From JAZKFT01 sp043760535 (GTDB lineage Bacteria; Bacteroidota; Bacteroidia; Chitinophagales; Chitinophagaceae): a stretch of 7,030 nt of DNA. A model generated the notes under the pieces. The model saw nothing but the letters and a program-made list of their open reading frames with translations. It was not told the DNA's origin and did no database searches. Shown one piece after another: positions 1 through 5,964 of this stretch. The position numbers and the translations under genes are program-made. The stretch is from the NCBI GenBank assembly GCA_043760535.1, contig JAYUOV010000004.1, positions 1 through 7,030 of the forward strand, written 5' to 3'. Numbering within the stretch: position 1 is the stretch's first letter; every line of letters begins with the position of its first letter.

Positions 1-2
1 TT

Positions 3-1349
3 AATTTGCAACAACCAACACATAACCTTTCTTTAAATGGCAATACCCTTACTATGGGTAACGGATCTACGTTTTTAGGAACAAACCTAGGTACCATCAC
101 CGGATCTGCTACCTCCAATTTACTTATTAATAGAGTATTTGGCACAGGTTCTATAGGTACAGCTCGTTTTGCGGCAGGAGGTGAAATACTAAATGATTTT
201 AATTTTAATTCAACTAGTGGAACTGGAACTAATAATAACCTTACACTTAATACGCCTTTAACGGTAAATGGCATCTTGAGTTTTAATACTGGTAAAATAT
301 CTCTAGGTATCAATACCCTTACTGTAGCAGGCACTATTAGTGGAGCAAGTGCAACAGCGCATATAATAACAAATGGCACAGGTGCTTTAAAAATTAATAA
401 TGTAGGTGCTACAAGCAAAACATTCCCTGTAGGGCCCAGTGCAGCACTATATCATCCTGCTTCAATAACTAATAGTGGTACTGCCGATAATTTTTCTGTA
501 AATGTGGCTTCATTAGCTCCCACTTGTAGCGATGCAGCAGCAAGCGTTACAGCAAGGTGGAACATTACAGAGGAAACAATTGGTGGTTCTAATTGCACCA
601 TCGCTTTAGATTATACTGGTGCAGCTACTGGCGGTACTTATGCCGTAATAAATGCTAAGGTGGTGGACTGTGGTGGTTCTGCACCTTTCTACAACAATGG
701 TTCTGTAACAGGAACTATTGCTACTGGTACAGGGTTTACTTCATTTTCGCCATTTGGTATTACAAGTGATCCAATAATATTACCGGTATCGTTTATCAAT
801 TTTTCGGGCAGCCGCGTAAACAACCGTAATAAACTTACCTGGATAACCGGCAGTGAGCAAAATAACCTTGGTTTTGATATTGAGCGTTCACAAAACGGAC
901 AAAACTTTACAAGCATTGGATTTGTAAATACACAGGCCCCTAATGGCAGCACCGGTAACCTTACCTATAGTTTTATTGACGACAAGGTTATTACAGGTGC
1001 AGTTCAATATTACAGGTTGCGCCAGGTAGATAAAAACAATCAAAGTAAGTACAGTGCCATAGTGAGCCTAAAAGGTGAACAATCTGGTGTATTGAACATT
1101 ACTGGTATTGCACCAAACCCTGTACAAAACAACCTTATAGCCAGCATAAGCAGCCCTACCAAGAATGTTGTTAATTTACAAGTTTTGGATATGATGGGAA
1201 GAATCATTCAACAACAACAGGTTACTATACTAGAAGGTACAAATGCGATTCCGGTAAATGTTTCATCGCTTGGGAGCGGAGTCTATTTTCTCAAAGCTAT
1301 TTACTCTGAGAGCAATCAAATTAATACTATCAAATTTATAAAGCAGTAA
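3..1349 (+). CDS. C-terminal part of a T9SS-sorted, beta-rich surface protein (5' partial)
   Basis: The reading frame is open to the left edge, so the signal peptide and N-terminus lie outside the window; the TTG at base 6 is not a real start. About 250 residues of Gly/Asn/Thr/Ser-rich sequence come first, with short repeating beta strands of the kind seen in adhesin-like Bacteroidota surface proteins. From about residue 259 (LPVSFINFSG) a domain follows with the motifs LTWITGSEQNNLGFDIERS and YYRLRQVD, which commonly precedes sorting domains in this phylum. The last roughly 84 residues (GIAPNPVQNNL, VLDMMGRII, LGSGVYFLKA, ending KFIKQ) are a type A Por secretion C-terminal sorting domain. 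In the family this domain directs export across the outer membrane by the type IX system and is then cleaved. Ligand and exact role cannot be told. It is followed by a strong terminator, so it ends its transcript. Confidence 0.9.
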   Translation, partial: NLQQPTHNLSLNGNTLTMGNGSTFLGTNLGTITGSATSNLLINRVFGTGSIGTARFAAGGEILNDFNFNSTSGTGTNNNLTLNTPLTVNGILSFNTGKISLGINTLTVAGTISGASATAHIITNGTGALKINNVGATSKTFPVGPSAALYHPASITNSGTADNFSVNVASLAPTCSDAAASVTARWNITEETIGGSNCTIALDYTGAATGGTYAVINAKVVDCGGSAPFYNNGSVTGTIATGTGFTSFSPFGITSDPIILPVSFINFSGSRVNNRNKLTWITGSEQNNLGFDIERSQNGQNFTSIGFVNTQAPNGSTGNLTYSFIDDKVITGAVQYYRLRQVDKNNQSKYSAIVSLKGEQSGVLNITGIAPNPVQNNLIASISSPTKNVVNLQVLDMMGRIIQQQQVTILEGTNAIPVNVSSLGSGVYFLKAIYSESNQINTIKFIKQ

Positions 1350-1400
1350 ACATTAAAAATATAGTGCTGAGATAGCATAGAGTAACAGGCTGAACTAAGG

Positions 1401-1474
1401 GAAGGTAACAAAATGTTTAAATGGCAAAGCGGTCTTAATAAGTTATTTAAACAATTTGTTACCTTCTTTTTTTT
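1401..1474 (+). terminator. Intrinsic terminator of the T9SS-protein gene
   Basis: A 12-bp stem (GAAGGTAACAAA at 1401-1412 with TTTGTTACCTTC at 1455-1466) is followed, after one A-A mismatch, by a second perfect 9-bp stem (TGTTTAAAT at 1414-1422 with ATTTAAACA at 1445-1453). Eight T residues follow directly (1467-1474). It begins 51 bases after the stop codon of the upstream gene. It is a clear rho-independent terminator for rightward transcription. Confidence 0.9.
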
Positions 1475-1770
1475 AGAAAATGACCTGATAAAACAACATC
1501 AGAAATTCTTTCCCTGAGAAATGAAACCGCTTATTATTCGCAGTCTAAAAGCCAGATAGTAGCAGCCTCATCCGGCCTTTGGCCACCTTCTCCTACAGAG
1601 AAGGAAAGCGGAACAAGGCAAGGGTATGTTGTTGAACGGAATCCCGTAATGCTACGGGATTAAAAACGTTCGCCAATGTCGCTCCATCAGGGCACGGCTT
1701 TCGCTGGGTTAAAAAAGAAAACCTACACCATAAAAACTGGTAAGGGTAAGGAGTTCTGATACTCGGAAAA
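1475..1770. repeat. Gene-free spacer with clustered small palindromes (REP-like)
   Basis: No supportable gene is present between the two terminators. The stretch contains three compact inverted repeats: GGCC-TTT-GGCC (1574-1584), CCTTCTC-CTACA-GAGAAGG (1586-1604), and a 9-bp stem AATCCCGTA (1640-1648) with TACGGGATT (1653-1661) around ATGC. Such hairpins next to each other resemble repetitive extragenic palindromes that are scattered between genes in Bacteroidota genomes. The copy number cannot be seen from one window, so the repeat nature is inference. It is more G+C-rich than its immediate surroundings. Confidence 0.4.
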
Positions 1771-1810
1771 TAAAAAAGCGTTACAACCCATTGTTTGTAA
1801 CGCTTTTTAA
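1771..1810 (-). terminator. Terminator of ssrA, potentially bidirectional
   Basis: A perfect 14-bp inverted repeat (AAAAAGCGTTACAA at 1773-1786 and TTGTAACGCTTTTT at 1795-1808) encloses an 8-base loop. On the minus strand it lies 22 bases past the mature 3' end of tmRNA, and the stem runs into a T-rich tract. The plus-strand side also ends in a T-rich tract, so it could stop transcription from both sides. Confidence 0.88.
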
Positions 1811-1830
1811 ATTTTTAGTCCCTTTTAAAG

Positions 1831-2199
1831 TGGAGCTGCAGGGAGTCGAACCCTGGTCCAAACAAATTCGCCATACGTTTTCTACATGCTTATTTGATGA
1901 TTATTTGTCGGCGCCAAGCAGGACCTCAACCTACCAACCTGGCACTTAGCTGTATAATCTTAAGCAACCGTCACAGCCTTCGGTTGCAGCAGCCTCTTTT
2001 TGTTTTGAGTCGGCGGCGGAACATGGCAAAAGGCAAGCCTGTTCGGCGGCCCTAATGGATGTCTAATCTCTGATTAGGCAGCCATGGCATACGTAGTATT
2101 GCCATTTGAGTTTTGAGTATTCAGATTAAAGTGCTAATTATCCAACGCACTGCATGCTTACACGTACAAAGATCTTTGCTGTCAAAACCGGTCAGCCCC
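1831..2199 (-). ncRNA. ssrA: Transfer-messenger RNA (tmRNA)
   Basis: tmRNA rescues ribosomes stalled on broken mRNAs and tags the product for proteolysis, working with SmpB. Read on the minus strand, the 5' end GGGGCTG (2193-2199) pairs with CAGCTCC (1832-1838) to form the acceptor stem, including the G3-U pair recognised by alanyl-tRNA synthetase; the discriminator A is at 1831. The CCA end is not encoded. A canonical T-arm is present: stem CAGGG/CCCTG (1851-1855 with 1839-1843) around the loop TTCGACT. The D-loop-like sequence CCGGTTTTGACAGC follows the 5' acceptor strand. Length is 369 nt, normal for a one-piece tmRNA. The tag frame sits in the 5' third. Its own terminator follows. Identification is very secure; the exact 5' end rests on acceptor-stem pairing. 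Confidence 0.97.
2074..2103 (-). other. tmRNA tag reading frame, GNTTYAMAA plus stop
   Basis: Within the tmRNA, codons GGC AAT ACT ACG TAT GCC, then ATG GCT GCC, end with TAA. They encode the proteolysis tag GNTTYAMAA, with GGC as the resume codon. The final YAMAA matches the usual Bacteroidota tag end YA(L/M)AA that ClpXP-type proteases recognise. The Asn-Thr at tag positions 2-3 differs from the Gly-Glu start usual in the phylum, as I recall it. The resume codon is assigned by analogy with related tags, because the frame stays open further upstream. Confidence 0.9.
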
Positions 2200-2231
2200 A
2201 TTTTCGGTATTACTTTGCAGCTTTACCCAAA
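2200..2231 (-). promoter_or_regulatory. Possible ssrA promoter
   Basis: On the minus strand, TTTG (2228-2231) sits at about -32 to -29 and TAATAC (2207-2212) at -13 to -8 relative to the tmRNA 5' end. The spacing fits a promoter, but the -7 box is a poor match to the Bacteroidota consensus TAnnTTTG. It is placed mainly because a promoter must lie here. Confidence 0.35.
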
Positions 2232-2535
2232 TTCTGTGAAGTAACAAAAATAGGACTAAACAATCAGCTATTCTATTTTAGGCTAATTCATATTTTTGGT
2301 GCTATCACATTTAGGAGCCAAAATTTTTGGCACATAGTGGATTGTATCCTACAAAATCTTATCAAAAATAATAAGGCATTTACGCCAGCAGCGTATAGAA
2401 ACAAAAAGAAAAAAGAATAATATGTAAGTTGAAGGGCTTTCTTACAGCACCTCAAAACTAGAATGAGCCACATTTTATCATTTTAAGTGGCAAAAATTTA
2501 GGGCTACGATCTCCACTATTTCAGTTAAGGTGCAG
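2232..2535. other. Stretch without a supportable gene
   Basis: Short ORFs exist on both strands, but they lack a recognisable domain. One of them starts inside the tmRNA on the opposite strand. A weak inverted repeat GCCAC/GTGGC (about 2467-2491) could be a hairpin. Nothing else is evident. Confidence 0.5.
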
Positions 2536-2658
2536 TTACGGCAGAACTTCGTTCGCAAGTTTGTTTCGTAGAAGCGATGCTTTTTCCTCTCTTTTACTAC
2601 AAATTCTCGGTCTTAATTTAGCCGACTTGCGGTTTTTCCGTTTCCATTTGGCAGCCAT
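2536..2658 (-). CDS. Possible 40-residue, strongly basic small protein
   Basis: An ATG at 2658 opens a 40-codon frame ending with TAA at 2536. The product starts MAAKWKRKNRKSAKLRP and ends LANEVLP. Its first half is dominated by Lys and Arg, about fifteen basic residues overall against few acidic ones. It has one Cys and no membrane segment. In-frame stops bound it closely on the 5' side (TAG four codons upstream of the ATG). There is no Shine-Dalgarno, which is normal in this phylum, and no clear promoter. Small proteins of this composition are often RNA- or ribosome-associated, but I do not recognise the family. The purine-rich minus strand could also give such an ORF by chance. Confidence 0.33.
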   Translation of the reverse strand: MAAKWKRKNRKSAKLRPRICSKREEKASLLRNKLANEVLP

Positions 2659-2711
2659 TGGGTAGTAATACTACTATGTAACAGGCCTACCCCGCAAAAA
2701 ATACATAACAA

Positions 2712-2990
2712 ATGGTTTTTAGTACATTAATAGCTGCTAATATATTGCTCACACTAGTTAGCCGCTCGTTTTACTTTTTCATGTTTACCACATTTGGGTA
2801 TAAAAACAACCTTGTGGTACTTTTTATGTGTATCATAATAGCACTTATTGCACTGTATATTTTTGTAGAGCCTTTGGCTGATTTCTTTCAAAATGAAAGA
2901 TTGGATTTTTATCAATTATGCTTATCTGTAAGCATCGGTTTTGCTTTTGTAATCTGGTACGAATTGGTAAAACTTGTAAAAAGAAAATAG
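2712..2990 (+). pseudogene. C-terminal remnant of a cation-transporting P-type ATPase
   Basis: The 92-residue product has three hydrophobic segments, at about residues 2-22, 31-54 and 66-86. The motifs MVFSTLIAANILLTLVSRS, FGYKNNLVVLF and the ending WYELVKLVKRK match the last transmembrane helices (cation-transporter C-terminal domain) of P2-type Ca2+/cation ATPases, which are normally around 850-900 residues. The actuator, phosphorylation (DKTGT) and nucleotide-binding domains are all missing, and an in-frame TAA lies at 2706-2708. The Met used here corresponds to an internal Met of intact family members. No preceding ATPase sequence can be read in any frame upstream. It therefore looks like a truncated, orphaned 3' end. 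Independent expression as a small membrane protein is possible but unsupported. It is convergent with the UbiD-family gene. Confidence 0.75.
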
Positions 2991-2998
2991 AGTTAAAC

Positions 2999-3043
2999 AG
3001 AATATTTCATACAATACAAATAACTATCAAAGTGAAATATTTT
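2999..3043. terminator. Weak A/T-rich hairpin between convergent genes
   Basis: AATATTTCA (3001-3009) pairs perfectly with TGAAATATT (3033-3041), extendable by a G-T and an A-T pair, with a loop of 23 bases. It lies between the ATPase remnant and the end of the UbiD-family gene. The position suits transcription termination, but the stem is A/T-rich and lacks a strong T tract, so the call is tentative. Confidence 0.35.
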
Positions 3044-3054
3044 CCATTACTATT

Positions 3055-4890
3055 TTAAATACCAAAAAGGCTACCACCCTTTTCAAACAAACGATTAATC
3101 CTTTTTTCTACTGTTGGGTCTTTTTCTAATTGAGGGGCATGATGTGGTTTTATTCGGGCATCTATAACTAGTGGCCCACGGCAGCCCCAATGCTTATTTT
3201 CAGTAAAACTATCAATGCCATACATATCGTGGCTAGGGTTACATCGGGTATAGGTTACCCATAAATAATTGCCAAGATTTTCTGCAATAAAGTTGCTGTT
3301 ATCGCAAATAATAATAAATGGAAGTTCCTGCAGCGTATCTGTAAGAGGTTTCAATTGAGCATCCAGAATTTCCATTTCTTTTTTAGCCATTTCGTAAGTG
3401 GTAAAAGCTTTTGTTTGAATAGCAATTACGCCAGGCATTACCAGTTTAGCGTTCTCAAAAGTGGCAAGATTACCTAAAGCATCTGGAACTTCTACCGCCA
3501 GTTGTCGCCTAATTTCGCCGTAGGCAGCTATTACTACTTTGCTGCCACTATTAATACCAGTGCCGCTATAATCAAGTGTATCAATGGTAGTATTGGTATA
3601 AAAATGAATATCTCTTGTAAGGTCTATCCGCTGCAGCAGGTATTCCATAAAATGCTGTATGTTGTGTGTGGTTAATTTGTTTTCATCATCTGCCGTAATA
3701 AATAAAAACTTAGCCAGACTTAGTTGCCCTGTACCCAAAATATGGTTGGCAATGGTAAGTATTTCGGCGGGCTGTTTAGTAGGTGTATATGGTGTATATC
3801 TTTCGCTGCCAATAGCCAGCAGCAAGGGGTGTACACCCGCAGCATCTACCGCATGTACTTCTTTAAGGCCAGGCACTTCCTGTGGTATAGCAGCACCTGT
3901 TAGTTCATGTATCAGCTCTCCAAAACTGGTATCTTCCTGTGGCGGCCTGCCCACTACTGTAAAAGCCCAAATGGCGTTTTTCTTTGCATATACCTTGTGC
4001 ACTTTCATCAGCGGAAAAGAATGCTTTAAGCTGTAGTAACCAAGGTGGTCGCCAAAGGGCCCTTCGGGTTTATTTTCTCCGGGATATACTTCGCCGGTAA
4101 TTACAAAATCGGCATCGGTACTAACGGCAAAGCCATCTTTGTAAGTGTACCGGAATCTGCGGCCACCGAGCACTCCGGCAAAAGTCATTTCGCTAATGCC
4201 TTCCGGCAATGGCATTACGGCAGATAATGAATGAGACGGCGGGCCGCCTACAAAGCAACTCACTTTTAAAGGCAGACCTTTTTTATTTGCTTTGGTTTGA
4301 TGAACGCCAATACCACGGTGTAGCTGGTAATGCAAGCCAATTTCCTTATCTGGCACATAATCATTCCCGGTAAGTTGAATGCGGTACATGCCCAGGTTGC
4401 TTTTCATAATTCCCGGTGCATCCATGTCTTCGCTATATACCTGTGGAAGTGTAACAAAAGCACCACCATCCATCGGCCAGTGCTGTATCAGCGGTAAATC
4501 GCTGATGTTTATTTCTTCGTATAAAACCGGCTTACTTAGAGGATTTTTTAAAGGCAAAGCCTTTAGTGCTGCAAGGCCTGTACTAAAATTATCAATGGGA
4601 TGTTTAATAGCTTTTATCGGGTCGCTTTTTAGTTCTATCAGCCGTTGCACTTTTTCAAAAGTATCCCTGAAAATAAATTTACTACGCTCTAAGGAACCAA
4701 AAATATTGGATGCAGCACGGAACCTTGAGCCCTTCACGTTCTCAAACAATAATGCAGGGCCTTTGGCTTCATAAACACGCAGGTGTATAGCTGCCATTTC
4801 CAGATACGGATCCACTTCTTCTTTTACCCTAACCAAATGACCGTTTACTTCGAGGTCGGTTAAACATGCTTCTAATGATTTGTATGCCAT
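3055..4890 (-). CDS. ubiD: UbiD-family decarboxylase, probable menaquinone biosynthesis type
   Basis: UbiD-family enzymes are cytoplasmic, prenylated-FMN-dependent and reversibly decarboxylate aromatic or alpha,beta-unsaturated acids. The 611-residue product is full length for the longer form found in many Bacteroidota, which is generally annotated as a menaquinone biosynthesis decarboxylase. Residues 164-170 (SNLGMYR) supply the metal/cofactor-binding Asn165 and Arg170, followed by the LHYQLHRGIG motif at 186-195. The signature PEGPFGDHLGYYS (275-287) supplies Glu276 and Asp281. The 106- and 5-residue spacings to Arg170 fit the Arg-Glu-Glu/Asp catalytic trio of the family. GISEMTFAG (231-239) is the other conserved block. 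The ATG at 4890 gives a normal family N-terminus. No UbiX/prenyltransferase partner is in the window, so the exact substrate (menaquinone precursor or other aromatic acid) is inferred. The gene is transcribed alone, convergent with the ATPase remnant and divergent from the SatD unit. Confidence 0.92.
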   Translation of the reverse strand: MAYKSLEACLTDLEVNGHLVRVKEEVDPYLEMAAIHLRVYEAKGPALLFENVKGSRFRAASNIFGSLERSKFIFRDTFEKVQRLIELKSDPIKAIKHPIDNFSTGLAALKALPLKNPLSKPVLYEEINISDLPLIQHWPMDGGAFVTLPQVYSEDMDAPGIMKSNLGMYRIQLTGNDYVPDKEIGLHYQLHRGIGVHQTKANKKGLPLKVSCFVGGPPSHSLSAVMPLPEGISEMTFAGVLGGRRFRYTYKDGFAVSTDADFVITGEVYPGENKPEGPFGDHLGYYSLKHSFPLMKVHKVYAKKNAIWAFTVVGRPPQEDTSFGELIHELTGAAIPQEVPGLKEVHAVDAAGVHPLLLAIGSERYTPYTPTKQPAEILTIANHILGTGQLSLAKFLFITADDENKLTTHNIQHFMEYLLQRIDLTRDIHFYTNTTIDTLDYSGTGINSGSKVVIAAYGEIRRQLAVEVPDALGNLATFENAKLVMPGVIAIQTKAFTTYEMAKKEMEILDAQLKPLTDTLQELPFIIICDNSNFIAENLGNYLWVTYTRCNPSHDMYGIDSFTENKHWGCRGPLVIDARIKPHHAPQLEKDPTVEKRINRLFEKGGSLFGI

Positions 4891-4897
4891 ATTTAAA

Positions 4898-4927
4898 GTA
4901 ACAAAATGCTGTAATAATAGTTGTTAC
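4898..4927 (-). promoter_or_regulatory. Inverted repeat in the ubiD leader
   Basis: GTAACAA (4898-4904) and TTGTTAC (4921-4927) form a perfect 7-bp dyad separated by 16 bases, ending eight bases before the ATG. It could be a leader hairpin or a regulator site. No convincing TAnnTTTG promoter box was found upstream. Low confidence. Confidence 0.25.
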
Positions 4928-5198
4928 AGGCGGGGCAAATTAATCAAATAGCATGGGCTACAACATACCGCCATATTTATGTAAACCTTAGCCGTAAAGG
5001 TAAAAGGCGACTGCCACATTGCTATTCATACCCAAAACATGCGGCAATACAGGGCAGTAACCAACCTTTAATATCATTACGGTTAATATTGGGCTTTAGC
5101 TTTGAGAAATTAATAGTAATGACCACTTAACATTTTACCAAAGCCAGGCTGTAAATAGCCAGACTTACGTAATAAACATAAAAATTCACTAACTATAT
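4928..5198. other. Divergent intergenic region without a supportable gene
   Basis: This lies between the starts of the UbiD-family gene and the SatD unit. A short plus-strand ORF exists, but its translation (with no domain or coherent composition) is not convincing. The ubiD promoter must lie here or in the leader, but I cannot place it. A short direct repeat AGCCAG occurs near 5142 and 5157. Confidence 0.5.
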
Positions 5199-5254
5199 AC
5201 CATTATTAGGTTTTAACCTGATAATGCACCATTATTAGGTTTTAACCTGATAAT
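5199..5254. repeat. Two identical tandem palindromes, probable operators
   Basis: A 27-base unit occurs twice without a mismatch, at 5199-5225 and 5228-5254, with a 29-base period. Each unit contains a dyad with half-sites ATTATTAGGTT and AACCTGATAAT around a central TT (5202-5225 and 5231-5254); only one position per arm (T opposite G) is not Watson-Crick. The period is close to three helical turns (about 31 bp), so dimers would sit nearly on the same face. The second copy overlaps the -33 region of the promoter for the SatD-family gene. This is the classic arrangement for repression by a dimeric regulator bound cooperatively. The binding protein is not identified. Confidence 0.8.
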
Positions 5255-5271
5255 TATAAGCTGTACATTTG
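5240..5271 (+). promoter_or_regulatory. Bacteroidota-type promoter of the SatD unit
   Basis: TACATTTG (5264-5271) is a perfect match to the Bacteroidota -7 box TAnnTTTG. Twenty bases upstream, TTTT (5240-5243) occupies the -33 position as an imperfect TTTG and lies inside the second palindrome. Transcription would start near 5277, leaving a leader of about a dozen bases before the ATG at 5290. A repressor on the palindrome would block this promoter. Confidence 0.7.
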
Positions 5272-5289
5272 GAAAATAAATTTAGAACA

Positions 5290-5913
5290 ATGGCTGTTTT
5301 AAAACCAGTATCAGTTATCACCGGCGACATTATTAGCTCCTCCGGCATTGCAGCAGGCAAAAGGAAGAAGCTGCTGGCAGCAATGAAAGCCGCTTCAGAA
5401 AAAGCAAGTTTTTTTTTACCCGATTTTACCCCGGAAATATTTCAGGGAGACAGTCTGCAGGGCTTTACCAGTAAAAAAAGAGAACTGGCATTGCAAGCAG
5501 CTCTGCTTATTATAGCCATGCTTAGAACCAAAGGATTTAATATTCGCATAGCCATAGGGCTGGGCAAAGCCAGCTTTTTAAGCGGTAAAAGCCTTACAAG
5601 CGATGGCACGGCCTTTCAACATAGTGGCCGCAGTATGGAAGAATTGAAAAAGAAAAAACTACTACTATCTGCCGAAAGCGACAACGAAACATGGAACGCT
5701 GAATGGGCTGTACACACTACCACCCTTAACTTTCTGCTGGAACGCTGGACCATGCAGCAATCAGAAGCAATAGTAGAAACCTTGCTGGGAAGCACCCAAC
5801 AAGAGGCGGCAGCCACGCTACACATTCATCAAAGTGCGGTACAGCAGCGGTTAAAGGCAGCGGCATGGCCGGTAATACAAATTATTTTAAAACGTTTTGA
5901 AACAACGGTGTAA
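5290..5913 (+). CDS. SatD-family protein with C-terminal helix-turn-helix
   Basis: The 207-residue protein belongs to the SatD family, named after the Streptococcus mutans sat acid-tolerance operon; its molecular function is unsettled. Family hallmarks visible are VITGDIISSS (9-18), FQGDSLQGF (51-59), the helix ELALQAALLIIAML (65-78), RIAIGLG (86-92) and DGTAFQHSGRS (105-115). Residues 169-190 (TQQEAAATLHIHQSAVQQRL) look like a helix-turn-helix, so DNA binding is likely. The ATG at 5290 is chosen because an upstream TTG at 5269 lies inside the promoter -7 box and would precede the transcript start. Two tandem palindromes sit immediately upstream, so autoregulation is plausible. The DUF3307 gene follows after 51 bases with no terminator between, suggesting one operon. 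There is no signal peptide or membrane segment. The N-terminal domain has cyclase-like spacing, described as a finding. Family call is firm; role is inference. Confidence 0.85.
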   Translation: MAVLKPVSVITGDIISSSGIAAGKRKKLLAAMKAASEKASFFLPDFTPEIFQGDSLQGFTSKKRELALQAALLIIAMLRTKGFNIRIAIGLGKASFLSGKSLTSDGTAFQHSGRSMEELKKKKLLLSAESDNETWNAEWAVHTTTLNFLLERWTMQQSEAIVETLLGSTQQEAAATLHIHQSAVQQRLKAAAWPVIQIILKRFETTV

Positions 5914-5964
5914 ACAGATTGTAAAGGAAAAAATTAAGTTGTTGGTACAGCAAGTTTATTTACA

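Noticed and set aside
1831..1860. Isolated tRNA 3' half
   Set aside because: The T-arm and acceptor strand pair with a partner 330 bases away and the tag frame lies between, so it is the end of tmRNA and not a tRNA.
2154..2420. 88-residue plus-strand ORF
   Set aside because: Its first part runs antisense through the 5' end of the tmRNA and its promoter, and the translation shows no domain. It is chance.
2288..2473. 61-residue minus-strand ORF with a hydrophobic middle
   Set aside because: No homology recognised, no promoter, and the composition follows from an A/T-rich stretch; it would also run towards the ssrA promoter.
3659..4774. Several plus-strand ORFs of 60-131 residues
   Set aside because: They lie entirely antisense to the UbiD-family gene, whose family motifs are unbroken across the same bases.
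4921..5130. 69-residue plus-strand ORF between ubiD and the SatD unit
   Set aside because: No domain, mixed composition and a non-ATG start inside the ubiD leader dyad.
5199..5254. CRISPR array
   Set aside because: There are only two 27-base copies with a 2-base gap, so no spacers; the dyad and promoter overlap fit operators.
5269..5913. Longer SatD form starting at TTG 5269
   Set aside because: The TTG is part of the TACATTTG promoter box, so it precedes the expected transcript start; the ATG at 5290 fits the family N-terminus.
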